A DNA stretch of 64,000 nucleotides from the NCBI GenBank assembly GCA_033060915.1, contig CM065377.1:53150183-53214182 (forward strand), written 5' to 3'. Positions 48,801 to 60,604 of the stretch are shown here, piece by piece. The stretch is from Euryodendron excelsum. Taxonomy: Eukaryota > Streptophyta > Magnoliopsida > Ericales > Pentaphylacaceae. The notes below the pieces were generated by a model. That model was not told the origin of the DNA. It saw only the letters and a list, made by a program, of their open reading frames with translations, and made no database searches. Made by a program: the position numbers and the translations under genes. Position 1 is the stretch's first letter, and each line of letters opens with the position of its first letter.

Positions 48801-50700
48801 CTTTTAGAGTATAACTCTTCTAGAGCTTAGTTCATCTGGATCCTTTAATCAATTTTGTAATGCATGATATTACTTTAATATTAATTTTCACTAATGTTAA
48901 GTTTACGGCATATCAAAGCATTGTGTGCGTTCTAGCAATATCTGATAGACATATATCTTCTTTATTCATATTTCTAATAATTAAAGTATTGGTATGATTC
49001 ATGCCTTCATATGCAAAATATATATAATGTTTCATTGTCAAAATATTTCTACCATATCAATCTATTGAATATTTAATCATCGTACTATAGGTACGTGACC
49101 AATGAAACATTTTCATAATTCTTGGGTGGTTTATTTAACAAAATTTTTTTTTGTTTTGCTCACATTATTCCACTTTTGGTAAAATTTATAACCTTCAGGG
49201 TATCTCCATAATTTCAAAGATTATTACATTACAATCATATTTGTGACAATGTCTAGACCATCAAATAAAATTACATTCACTTCAGGGAATGATATAAAAT
49301 TGGTCAAATTTATTAACTAATTATAGCACTTGATTTAGTGAGTTGCAACACACTGGATTCATACCATTCACTTCTCACTTCAGGGATTGATATATAGTGT
49401 ACATTTGCATTCTTTTCAGAAATATGACATAATACTAATGAAAACGTAAGAAAAAAATAGGAGACAAAACTAAAATAGTGTGGGACTTATAAATATTATC
49501 GTAAATAATAATGTAAATAGTACATATAAATAGTAACTAATTTATTTAACTATATACTCTTATCTTTTATTATTTTTACACGATCTACTATTGAAATACA
49601 ATATATTATTTTAAAGTATTTTTTTGAATTAACACTTTCGATATTGTTATTCCTGGAGCATATCCGAGGCATAAAATGTAAATATATTTTTCTATCATAT
49701 CTTCATCAGGAAGATTTTCTCTACATCATTTTCATTGTAGATTTATTTGAATAAATAAAAATTGTACTTCATCAACACTTGTCAATTATTGTAGCTCTAG
49801 GTGCACTCAATGATAGCCTTGTAATTTCAGGTGCATTTAACCATAATCTTACAACTTCAAACACATTTACTAATAATCTTGCAATTTCAGGTGCATTAAT
49901 TAATAGTGAGCTTTTAGAAAAATTACGGTCTTATGCACCCGTATTTTTTTTAAAAAAAATTCAATGACGACATAATGGTCAATCAAAATAAATAGCGAGC
50001 ATAATAAGCATAGTTAAATAATAGTAACAACATAAATTAAAGCAGTAGCAGGTGGCAAGCCGACCTTATAAAATAATAATAATTAAATAAACGGGGTACA
50101 GGCCTTAATAAGCATCTATTTAATTATATTTTTAAAGCAATATATATAATAAAATCTAACAAGCATAAGTTAATAATCATGTAAAACCTCTACCGAATAT
50201 ATTAATATTAGGTGAGTGTTATGATAAAAGACAACAAGTCATAAAAAGATAACAGACAGAACTTTTAAAGTATTGAGTAACGTGCTATTTATTACATATG
50301 ATTTATTATATAATTACTATGTAATCACTATTTATTAATAGTAAAATCACTGTTCATAAATGGTAATTATCAATTATAAGTTATAAATAGTAAGAGTACT
50401 ATTGATGCATAGTATTCATTATTATGTGATTCATCTGATATATATTAATACACATGTAATATTACTATTTTTATCTACATTACAACTGTCAATCTAGATA
50501 TCAAAATAGAGTCAAGTCACATGTTTATAGAAATCTATTGAAATAAGATTCCAGATCTATAAATATTATAGGCTAAAATTTTAAAATATGTGAGAAATAA
50601 ACCAACAAAGTTTTGAAATAAATAACGATTCATGTGATGAATTGAGTGAATAATATAGAACCCAAAACAAAGATAAATTACATATAAAATGAAGTACCTT
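45880..50700 (-). pseudogene. Degraded copia pol/gag region
   Basis: RNase H and reverse transcriptase remnants are recognisable between about 45900 and 47250. Towards 50700 the sequence becomes too AT-rich and broken to assign integrase, protease or gag confidently. A plus-strand open frame at 47273-47659 includes a short repeat of FWCLDNR/WCLDYRS type and is considered chance. Confidence 0.6.
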
Positions 50701-50763
50701 CTTGATGTAAGGAAGAACACAGTTATATTTTTCATGAGCACTTAGAGCTTCGTGCTGATAACG

Positions 50764-51183
50764 TGTTATAAAATTAAAAAAATATAAAACAGATAAAATA
50801 ACTCAAGACAAAGTATAGAGTATAGTTCTTCAGAAATTGTCAAATATTTATCATATTAGTTCTTTTGAAACAATTAAAGATTGATTTTCTGAATCACCCA
50901 AGACTTTATTGATAATACAGAATAAAAAAGAATACAATATGACCTTTGAGTACTTACCTATACTTTATTTCCTTCTCTTTTCTCTCTTCTTATTTCTTTT
51001 TATTTTCTCTCTATTCTTTATTGTATTTCAAGCTATCTCTTAAGCTCCTATATTTATAGGAGTTTGGAGTAAATCGGCCATTCAGTTCGAAAACTTTTTG
51101 AGAGGTAATAGTCGCACTTGTGATTGAGGCGTAGCCGCATTTAAAGACTTGTCAACGAAGTCATCCATTATGCCATCATTACA
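50764..51183 (-). repeat. 5' LTR of the decayed copia element
   Basis: It is about 420 bp, starts TGTTATAAAATT on the + strand and ends CATTACA. Confidence 0.75.
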
Positions 51184-51500
51184 TAATAGAACTTATCATA
51201 GTTTTTTTTTAATTGCAAGGATTAGCAAGGCAATAAGATTGTTCCATTATAAAGTAAAATTTTTTATAATTTTAAAATACAAAAATAGTCCCTACCATAA
51301 AATATGATTGCGTATATACGACTTTGCTCAATTTCTGCAACAGTAATATCTCATAGGGACCTGCCCTTCAACTATTGCAACAATATTAGAACTTTTTCAC
51401 CAATATTATCACAATTATAATTATTTGTATGGTCAAAATATTAGATGCTTATACACAAGAAAATGAAAAAAAAAACTTTTTTACTGTGATAATAATAATA

Positions 51501-51665
51501 AGGGGTGTTTGGATAATAGCTTAAAAATATTATAAATTAATTCTCAAAAATTATTTTTTTAAATAACTTTTTAAACTTTAAAGTAGTTTTTTTAAACAAG
51601 TAGTCATACTCAATTAAAAGCTTTTTTAAACTATTAAAAAATCGCATCTAAATACTCGATAAGTT
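51501..51665. mobile_element. MITE-like element
   Basis: The left end GGTGTTTGGATAATAGCTTAAAAA pairs imperfectly with the right end ATCGCATCTAAATACTCGAT. The interior is AT-rich and pairs with itself. Confidence 0.35.
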
Positions 51666-51719
51666 CGAGAAATATTCAAAGTCTAAAAATATATATACAT
51701 ATGTATATATATAGATATA

Positions 51720-52300
51720 CCCATGTGGGTCCACGAGGCGCGTCAAGTCAAGGTTGTGCCAATTTTTTTTTCTGAGTCCAAGAACAAAAAAAAAAAAAAA
51801 AGGTAGTGCATCTATCTATCTATCCGTGTATAGTCTGATATATGCATATTCTGTGACGTGGGATGCAGATGAGTTTTACGTGGCAGGTTCAAAAGTGTTG
51901 TTAGTGGGCCCCATTCCCTCACGAGCGAATATTGTCGGCACCAGAGGCGTCACGGCGGTCTTACGTTTTTTTGTGTATGTGCTTTTGTGTTTGTATTTAT
52001 AGCTTTTTGTTACGTTGTACGTACGCATATCATCTATGATAGATGAGAGAGAAAGAGGGAGATGATTCCGTGTGACGACCCTATCGGTGACGGCGGCGGC
52101 GGCGTCGCATTGACGGTCGTCCTATTAGGGTGCAGCCTTCTCCCCCCACGCGGACACACGCCCTCTAATCATTGCCTCCGTTTTAACGGCGCGGTTAACT
52201 CGCTCTCTCCGCCGTGTTGTATTATCATCATCATACTATGACCATGTCATGTCATGTCATGATATGTGTGGCATTGGCAAGAGCATACATGCATGGACAT
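51720..52300. other. Orphan GC-rich, promoter-like island
   Basis: Sequence rich in ACGT motifs (TTACGTGGCAGG, GTGACGTGGGA), GGGCCCCA and a GGCGGCGGCGGCGTCGC run, plus three tandem TCATG words (about 52247-52260). It stands out from AT-rich neighbours and looks like a plant promoter or leader, but no coding exon follows on either strand. Confidence 0.4.
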
Positions 52301-52472
52301 CATCATTAGTTTGCCCAAGTCATTGACCTTTGCAGACGCAGTCCCCATCATGAAAGCAGCGGTTGCCTGTGTTCACAAGCTCCGCCCAATTTCTCTTTCT
52401 TGGTCGCTAATTTACTCAGAAATTGAACGCGTACTTGTTCTTGCTCTTTTAAGGTTGGTTTCTCACTCATTA

Positions 52473-52634
52473 GGAGTTTGTTTGGTAAGTTTATTTTAAG
52501 TTATTTTTGACTTCTAAGTAAAAACATTTATTTTTTTGCTAGTCTTAACTTATAAAAATAAAAAAATTTAGCTTTTATTTTGCTTATTATAAACAAAATA
52601 TAAAAAGCTAAAAAACATGTACCAAACATGCCTT
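52473..52634. mobile_element. MITE-like element
   Basis: Ends GTTTGTTTGGTAAGTTTATT and (right, reverse complement) GCATGTTTGGTACATGTTTT share a GTTTGGTA core. About 160 bp with an AT-rich centre. Confidence 0.45.
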
Positions 52635-53859
52635 AAATATAGTATTTGATCCCATCTAACAAGGAGACTCCACCACTATGTAAGTGAAGAGTAAGAATAA
52701 CATAGTATTCCACAAGTATTGAATAATTTTTTTTATCTACTTCCTACTTATAAGGGAAGTCTCTCTAAGCACCACGTGACTTTTTTTCAACAAACACAAT
52801 GTTTTGATTAGTATTTCATCTTTTAGTGGGTTTGCTCTCACTTAGCTGATCATGAGTTCGACTCTTGAAACTAGCTTCTCAAGCGCTACTGTACTTGATT
52901 GCTACGACAAGCCTCCATTAATTGAGAGAATCGTATTCAAGTTTTAGGTATGGATTCTGAAAAATTGCTGACTATCATATAGTTTTGTACCGACTAAGTT
53001 TAGAGTTTAAGCAGACTCAACAATCACCCAGCTCTCTGGCCCAAATCAAAAGAAGGTTGTGTGCGACCCCAACCAAAAGAAATTTCCTTTAAGGTTAATC
53101 TTTGAAAAAAAATCTCTCCAGTGGTCTGCTTTTTTTATTTTTAAGTATCCCATCTCATGTTAAATGAAAAGCTATCCACTCTAAGTACTGAATAATTTTT
53201 CAAATCTTGGGACATTACATTCTGATATTACAATTTCAACGAAAGATAAATTAGTCTTCACTCTCAAATTTTTGAATTTTTTTAAAATTACAAGAATTAT
53301 TTGATCCCTCTGTCTAAAATGCTTATCCCTGACCCATCTGCTTTCTTACTGGTTTTCTGGGCCACATGAATGAACTGAAAGGCAATCTCGCCCTTTTATT
53401 TTGTGGGACCCACTGGAAATCATGGTCCTCATCTCTGTGTGATGATTCTGTATGGTGTGGGACCTGACTGTTTGTTCACAATTAGAAATACAAAGGCCAA
53501 AATTTATCTAACACACTTACAGATATCATGTTGTGATTGATGTTGATGATTGGATTAGTCTAAGACAATTCAATTCCACTTTGTTCTCTTGATGTGGGAT
53601 TGTTTTCGTTTTTCTTCACCTAAAAAGAGAGAAGAGAAGTAGTTAGGTAAGAAAAAACGGTGGGTGATATCACCTCACCTGTCGACAATGATCTGTAATG
53701 TCACAAGACTCATTCAGTGGGAAAAGGAATTTCCAATTTCGAATGCTTGGAAGGAAAGGAATTTCCTTGCAGAGGTTGGGGAAATATTGCCCAAGTCACC
53801 CCCACACAGTATATGATTGCTCCTTCAAATGGGCACGTTCAGCTTATATCTTAATTCTG

Positions 53860-54026
53860 CTATGTTTGGATTAAGACAAAAAAATCAAGGAAATTTAAAA
53901 ATGCTATTTTTTTCTTCTTTTTGTGGTGTTAAAAAATGAGAAAAACAAATAGGTAATTTTCAAAACGTCGTTTTTGTGTTTGGTTAGTAATTGCTTCGCT
54001 TTGACAAACCCAAAACCCAAACATAG
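53860..54026. mobile_element. MITE-like element with CTATGTTTGG ends
   Basis: CTATGTTTGG at 53860-53869 has a perfect inverted partner CCAAACATAG at 54017-54026. The element is about 167 bp. Confidence 0.55.
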
Positions 54027-54637
54027 ATTTATCAATGGACTACTCAACATAATGTTGGAGAGCCATATCAGTCTCATATTTGACATTAGAACACTGCACC
54101 AGAAAATTTCTGCAGGTAATTAGATTCTAATACTACATAAAAGTAATATAAAAAAATTTACCAAAATAATATGACACTGATATTTTTATAACTAAGAGTG
54201 ATTTTAAAGTGAAAAGCTCCAGTTCATCTATATATTCTGTAGAAAAATTATGCATAAAATTTTCATTTCTACACATTGATTCATCACGTTCGCGTCTGTG
54301 AGTAAAGGGTTTAAGCTTTTACTAGACTTCATGTTTTCTGAGAACAAGAAAAGACTGCTTTGCTTAAGAATCAAGATTAGCGCGCACAATTTTTCCTAAG
54401 AGAAAAAAGCTTCCCAAGCATCCTAGCAAGCGTTGCTGCTCAAATTGGCTCCCAATCCCCTGAGATTTATATAAAATATGTAGATATAGTGTACATATGT
54501 AGCCAGATAATTTAAAAGGTTTTAAATGTGTTTAAGTTTCCTGTCCAAGATCCCTTAAAACACAATAATCATCACAACTAGCACTTAGTATAGTGTCTGG
54601 CCTTTTGTAGATTACTTGCATCATGAACAGAGAGTTG

Positions 54638-57600
54638 CTAAGCATTTTCTGCATCGCTTAAACTCAGCCGAGCATCCAGATTGACTTCATCCTTGAGTTC
54701 CCCGGCTATCCTTAATCTGTCAAGACAGACAAGCACAAACATATGATATAAACATTGAAGTGAGAAGCTTTAAAATGATGGATTTGGGTGCGTGCGTGCG
54801 TGTGTTGGGGGGGGGGTTTGTAAAAAAAATTGAACATATGTACCTTTCAAGAACAAATTTTCCGACTTTGTATTTCTGCTGTGTGTCCTGTGCTGCCAGC
54901 TAAGCAATTTCAAGAACACCGGGATGGAACAGTAAACGCAATAAATTTACCAATAGGAGATGTATGAGTTCAGGAATTACAAAAAACTAAGGTAAAACAA
55001 ATTAACAGTAACATTAGAAATGAAAATTCCACTTCTCTTCTGATTGTTTCCCTAGAACATAATTGTTAAGAACTTCCCTGAAAGGAATTTTTTCAGGGCT
55101 CCATTTCCTTATAGAATCAAAAAATGTTCCTCACGGCTCTTTAATCTCTTTGAAAAATAATTTCTCATTGGCCACAGATCACAATTTTCCCCGAGTAAAA
55201 TTTTTCATTGACGAATTCCGAGCAATTTTTCAAGAAAATTGTTTTATACATTCACTTATCTCAATTATCAATACTGCAAAATAGATTGCAAATATGCTAA
55301 TGTTCTTTGCTCCAATACACAGTATAAAGCAAAGAAATCTATCATCCTGCACAACCGCACAAAACATCCAACAGAAAACCTACAATTGTTGCATCCAAGC
55401 TTTACTTCAAGTGACTCACTGCAATTAACTATCCTACTCATTGTGGAAATAGGCAATTAGAGGACCCCATATATATATATATATATATATTTTGAGGTTA
55501 CTTCAAAGACATATTTATTAAAATTGTTCAGGTAACAGATTGAGGGAGCTTACGTATTTCCAGCCAAGAATTTCTCCACAGCAGCAGCAAAATATATCAG
55601 ATACCGTATGCAGTCCAGTAGTCATCATTCTTTCCTCCATAGGCCCAACTGATATATTCACACTAAATAAAAAGGACACAAGACACACAAGGAAAGTCTG
55701 ATTCCATCACTTAACAGTCCATGAGAAAGATGCATTCGTATATATAGTAGCCAAGACTTTTAATCTAATGTGAAATAGATGACAAGCACAAACCAAATGT
55801 CAATGTAGAATCACTGAAATTCAGATCGTAAAAGGTTCGACAGACTAGATATTCCCCAGTCAAATATGCATGCTGATGCCCTTGTTACTGTTTGTACCAA
55901 AATGGCAAATCAGAATTGGGCCAGGTGGCAGGAATTGAAAGACTAAAAGATATAACTGAGACTGCAAAGAGGGGGTAGTGGAAGTGACAGGTGTATAGGC
56001 TGAGGGTTGGAGAATACATGAAGTGAGATTGAAAGTATGATATTGGCCATGTTGTCAAAAGAGTGACATAATCACCGAGAATTCTTGTAAATCAAGATTG
56101 AAGAAGGATAGATCCGCCGATCAGTTATCCTTTACATTTAATTACTAACTGGAAAAGGAAATAGCAATACATACGTTGTTTGTCAGAATGGTGGTATAAC
56201 AACAGAAATACAGATAGAAAATTCAACAAGATCAGAAATCACCCATTTCTAAGTTGAAACATGATTCTCTCACATGGTAAATGTGACAGGTTTCCAAACC
56301 TCCACCAATTACTAGTGTGCTAAGTGGGGGGAAACCAATTCTAAAATGAGAAGGAAGGATGAGAGGAAAGGATGCTTCTGTATGACTACATTATTGGGCT
56401 CCAGGTTTATTGTTAGCTTTTGTCATTAAACAAGAGACCTCTTCGATAACATTCCAACTCAAATCTTCAAATTTTTTTGATTAAGGGAGATGAGAAATTC
56501 AGGATGATAAATTCATGCTCTAAAACAAGAAAGCACTTTAGCTTTGGACTCCAAGATCCTAATAAACCTCTGAGAATTGCTAAATTTATTTTCAAACATC
56601 AGCGGCATAGCAAGTTATTTAATCAAGTTACAATACAAATACATTGAAATAGTACATTAAAAATGAGAGAGATTTCATGACTGCCTAATAGATGCCAAAA
56701 GAAATATTGTTTTCCACTTTAATTTGGCCTAAGATATCGTTCGGTGAGCAAACATGCCTTCCCCTTCCTCCAGGAGAAAAATACAAAACAAAAAAGAAAA
56801 AAAAAGAGGAGGAAAAAAGGAATAAAACAAACACGCATGCACACGTGCACACACAAATGCAGAAGCAACCATATATATTTCCAAAATGACATCACACATA
56901 AAAAGAAGCAGAGAATAACAAATTGTTAACAACTTACGCATTTTCGAAAAGGTATGCCCTCCCATTACTGCTAGTGAAAGACTGATCATAATACATACCA
57001 ACAATTAGTGCCAAAGTTGATGAAAGTATACGAACTAAACTAAAACACCGGATTAAGAAAGCAAAACAGCAGAGAATGGAACTGTTTGAAAAAGAATAAT
57101 ACTAAGATACTAGCAATAGTACTTTGAAAGATAAAACTTTCAAGAGTTTTTGTTTTGTCAAAGAGAGGCATATGGTTTCATGTAGACAGTGAAGATAATA
57201 TAAACGACAAGGGCATGGACAGAGAAAGGTGCACATGCTTTCTTCATTGAACCATAGAAGTCCAGAAAAAGCATCATTTCAATCCCAAGCATATTAGAAA
57301 GAGACTGGGAATTCTTAAAATCAATAATTCCATATGTGATATATCTAACAAGTTTCAAATCTGTAGGCATGGGTAAATGGCTGTTATGTCCAATGGTTCA
57401 CGAGTAGCAAAAACACACCTAGTTAATTATATGAAAAAATCCACTATACTTTCACCATTTTACGAAATCACCATTGTGAACTTTTGATACTTCATTAGAA
57501 TTTCACAAAAGCAATGAAAAGTTGTTTGAAACACCATTTTAACTGATCTAACAAAAATATAGCAAAATAAGACAATAAATTGAAGAAAATTTCCTTCTAA

Positions 57601-58511
57601 ATCCAAATTCATCTTGAGACCTTGGACTGTATCTAGCAGGCTAGCTTGAGTGTAGCTTTCTTGAACTTTTCTGAACTTCCAATGCCCCCATTCTTTGAAA
57701 GAATACAAATTCTTTCAAAATTCAGGGTCACGTAGCACACACAATCTTGTATTATCTAATCAAATGTCTTAAGTACAACAACAAGACAATCAAACACTTC
57801 ATCCACAAACTGCACTAAATACACACTACCCATTTCATATACACCACAGCTTTACTTCTATTTGGGTTTCAAATGATTAACACTACCCATTTCACTCATC
57901 AATCCCATTATGATCTAAGAACAGTTCTAAAAAACCACCACTTTTACACTATTCTGAAAAGCAAAACAAACATTCACCTTCTGGTTATATCCTTTCTTGA
58001 ACTTTTCTCAACTTCCAATGCCCCCATTCTTTGGAAAAATACCAATTCTTTCAAAATTCAGGGTCATGAAGCACACACAGTCCCGTAGTATCTAATCAAA
58101 TGTCCGAAGAATAATATTAAGATTCAAGACGATCAAACGCTTCATCCACAAAACCAAACGTAATACCCACTACCCATTTCATATACACCACAGTTTACTT
58201 CTATTTGGGTTGATTAAGACTTAGTCATCTGATAGTTAAAAGTCCAGGGTTTGAGCAGTTGATGTAATCTTAAATCAATCGGTTCTGGGTCTCTGGCTAA
58301 TTCATCAAATACCCCCAAAAGTTCAGCAAACAATACACAAATATATACACACACATATACATATATATATATAACTACAAGCATAGAAGGGAAGGAAAGA
58401 GGGGAGAGAAGAGACCCGGGAGACGACATCCTTGGCGAGGGCAAGCGGGCTTTGACAGTGCTTGCATCTGTAAGACCTGCCTTCGAGCTCCACCAGAAAC
58501 ACTCTCCCCAT
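54638..58511 (-). CDS. Yippee-like zinc-binding protein
   Basis: Five exons on the minus strand join cleanly: 58511-58416, 56981-56938, 55662-55554, 54899-54844 and 54716-54638. All introns are GT-AG. The 384 nt encode 127 residues, the usual size of plant Yippee proteins. The zinc-binding cysteines are CKHC (16-19) and the CxxC within the CCCC run at 72-75. Other family words are [39 protein letters not shown] and [12 protein letters not shown]. The ATG opens the conserved [11 protein letters not shown] start. The C-terminal tail is acidic (SLSDAENA). Yippee folds resemble the cereblon thalidomide-binding domain. In animals relatives are nuclear or part of ubiquitin-ligase complexes; the plant role is largely unknown. 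The first exon ends CCCGG/GTCTCT, a slightly unusual donor. Intron 1 carries a 220-bp duplication. Confidence 0.92.
55470..55490. repeat. (AT)n microsatellite in intron 3 region
   Basis: A run of about ten AT units lies in intron 3 of the Yippee-like gene. Confidence 0.85.
56982..58415 (-). other. Intron 1 of the Yippee-like gene, with an internal duplication
   Basis: The segment 57656-57869 recurs at 57992-58210, about 336-341 bp apart, sharing AATGCCCCCATTCTTTG, TTCTTTCAAAATTCAGGGTC and CATTTCATATACACCACAG. The copies differ at many positions, so the duplication is not recent. Confidence 0.8.
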
Positions 58512-58630
58512 ATTCTCTATCTTCTGCGGCTCGCATCTAACCCAAATGCCTCTGCATAACCCTCCATTTAACCTTCATCGAGTCAATTTGACTCACAGAT
58601 GTCAAAGCGAGGAGTTTAGGCGTGATCTCT

Positions 58631-59020
58631 TATGCTCTGTTTGGAAGAGCGGAAAAGGAGAGGAGAGGAGGGATGATAAAAATCTTTTTTATTAGTACTA
58701 TCCTTTTTATTTTTGCATTTTTAAATATAAAATGAGTTTTGAATAAGCTTTTTTATGAATTTGTATTCTGAAAAACTGTATGATTTGTTTGGATTTTATA
58801 TTTTTCAGGCGAAAGGAAAATAAATTGGAATTACTTATATATGTTTATTTTTTGTGGATAACGAAACAAATTTTTTTTTACAAATATCTATCAATTATTT
58901 AACCAACTTAACCAAAAAAAAAAAAAAGAATTTAGCTTCTTTTACTCTATTTTCTTTTCATATCTTTTTTTTCCTTTTCTTTTCATTTCCCTTGTAAATC
59001 TAATATCCAAACATAGCGTA
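58631..59020. mobile_element. MITE (about 390 bp) near the Yippee-like promoter
   Basis: The left end TATGCTCTGTTTGGA and the reverse complement of the right end TACGCTATGTTTGGA match at 13 of 15 positions. The purine-rich left arm (GGAAAAGGAGAGG) and pyrimidine-rich right arm (CTTTTCTTTTCATTTCCC) are also roughly complementary. The left end is only 120 bp from the Yippee ATG. Confidence 0.6.
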
Positions 59021-59084
59021 AAAGTAGATTAAAATAGGTAATTAAAATATATGCTATTGTTTAGAAAATTTTCAAGGACAATTT

Positions 59085-59206
59085 TTTTTTTTTGCCATTA
59101 GTTAGGAGGGGGTTGGGGGACAAGTTGATTGCCAAGGTTTGAACCTTGAATCTTATGAGGGGTTGTTAGCGTCTCAACTAATGATGCTCACCCTTTCCTC
59201 AATTTT
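59085..59206 (-). mobile_element. SINE with an 11-bp target duplication
   Basis: On the minus strand it reads from GGGTGAGCATCATTAGTTGAG (A-box region) through GGTTCAAACCTTGG (a good B box) to an A tail, seen as T's at 59085-59093. AAGGACAATTT flanks both sides, at 59074-59084 and 59207-59217. The direct repeat plus A tail is diagnostic of retroposition. Confidence 0.8.
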
Positions 59207-60184
59207 AAGGACAATTTGCTAAACACATTTATTGTGTTATCATTTTTCATGTTTTTGAGAATTAAAGTATTTATTTATGTAGGTTTTCGACGATTAAAAC
59301 TCATTTTGTTTCATTTTATATTTTATTTATCTTTCTTATTTATTTCAAATAATCAGGTAACTTTATTTTATTATTGGTTGTTCCATATTTAAAGTCTTAC
59401 AATGAGGGGTGCTCCGAGAAAAGTGTAAGATACAAGATCGTGTAGACAATCATACTCGAGGAACTTGGTATTTTTTTTTTCTCCTACCACAATTGGAAGT
59501 ATTGTTATTTTCTCCAAAATGTTGGTGGCATATCCCTTGGCTCAAGAAAGTTTAGCTGTGACTTTGTGGTGATACTTTTCCATTTTTCAACAACCAATCT
59601 CTCATAATTTTCTACTCTCAGACCAGGTCCACCACCTCTACCTATGTCCCAAGGCTCCCAACCACTTTAGTTTCCTATGGTTCATTCTTTAATAGCTTTC
59701 TTTTTTTTTTTCTTTTTTGTTATGTGTTCAGAGACTCAAAAGTGTTTGAGTCAGTTTACACGCATCTTTACTAATATTTTTTCTGAGTAGGTCAGTCATG
59801 TCAGAATTACGAAATTCACCAGAGATTTAATTGACCCACGAGGTCACAAACATTATAGTGTAATGAAATCAAATTTTTGATATTGAAACAAGTTTAATTA
59901 AGTTCCATGAAGGGTGGCTCCTTCCAATATGCTTTTATGCTGTTTTGGCTTATATTGTGTGGTTGTTTGGTGAATATCGTTATGTAAATTGGGGAGTTTA
60001 AATTAAAGAAAAATTATAATATTATAGGAAAAATTATATCGAAAATGCCACTAGAATAATATGGCAATGAGATTTCTAAAAATAAGATTCATATTAATGA
60101 GTGTTTTATTATAAAATGAAAGACCTAATTCAACTGCGTTAAAATCCAGTACACATTACTGTAGACTTAGGGCCACATTACATT

Positions 60185-60604
60185 TTGGATTCGTACTTAG
60201 AAAGAGAAACGAAGGCATCAACGGCTACAACAGGAAGTCCACTGAAGAAAAAGATCACCTCGCTCGGCACCAAGAAGACCAAGAATACTTACAATACTAA
60301 TCATGAAGAATCTGTGGAGTTTGTTCCAGAAACCCAATTGAATGATCTCAACATGGTCAAGAATAGCTCAGATAAAGAGGAAGGGGTACCAGCTAAATCC
60401 TTCATGCAAGCATTCTTGGAGCCGAAGTTCAATGAGAAGACATTTGATAGTGATCTAGAGAGACTCGCTACAGATGATGAGTTCACGAGTGATGAAGAGG
60501 TGGATATAGAAGATTTGAATTCCCCCACTGAAACACACAATAACATCCCCAGAGTTAAACTTCCCATCTGCCTATTAAAAGAGATTAGGAGGCCATGGAA
60601 AGAC
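60185..60604 (+). pseudogene. LINE ORF1-type fragment (DUF4283-like), 5' part
   Basis: The open frame has no ATG at its start (the first codon is TTG), so it is 5'-truncated. It is acidic and serine-rich (SDLERLATDDEFTSDEEVDIE), then reads into RVKLPICLLKEIRRPWKDC, resembling the start of the DUF4283 region in plant LINE ORF1 proteins. The frame is cut there by the insertion at 60605 and resumes at 63228. Confidence 0.6.

Larger units (their letters stand above)
45135..51183 (-). mobile_element. Decayed Ty1/copia retrotransposon
   Basis: LTR copies lie at about 45135-45533 and 50764-51183, sharing GTATAGAGAATAGT-like and TTTATAGGAGTTTGGAGTAA segments and ending CATCATTACA. On the minus strand a purine tract (AAAAGAAAGCATTA) adjoins the left LTR. 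TTATCAGCACGAAGCTC next to the right LTR looks like a copia primer site. In between, minus-strand reading gives copia RNase H words (GTLMYLANYTRPDIAF, IKHILRYLRG) at about 46300-46560 and reverse transcriptase words (KYLYGSNQFKRIWYN) near 46900, with many stops. No target duplication is clear, so it is old. Confidence 0.8.
51184..54637. other. Intergenic between the old copia element and the Yippee-like gene
   Basis: It contains MITE-like elements at about 51501-51665, 52473-52634 and 53860-54026, and a GC-rich island at 51720-52300 (separate entry). The part 52640-53860 is AT-rich with no recognised gene. The last 100-200 bp are probably the 3' UTR of the Yippee-like gene. Confidence 0.6.
58512..60184. 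other. Upstream of the Yippee-like gene; MITE and SINE
   Basis: 58512 to about 58630 should hold the minus-strand leader and core promoter of the Yippee-like gene; no clear TATA is seen. Then come a MITE (58631-59020) and a SINE (59085-59206). 59218-60184 is AT-rich with no gene seen. Confidence 0.6.

Noticed and set aside
52800..53010. Possible tRNA-derived SINE (GAGTTCGACTCTTG resembles a B box)
   Set aside because: No convincing A box, A tail or flanking direct repeat could be found.
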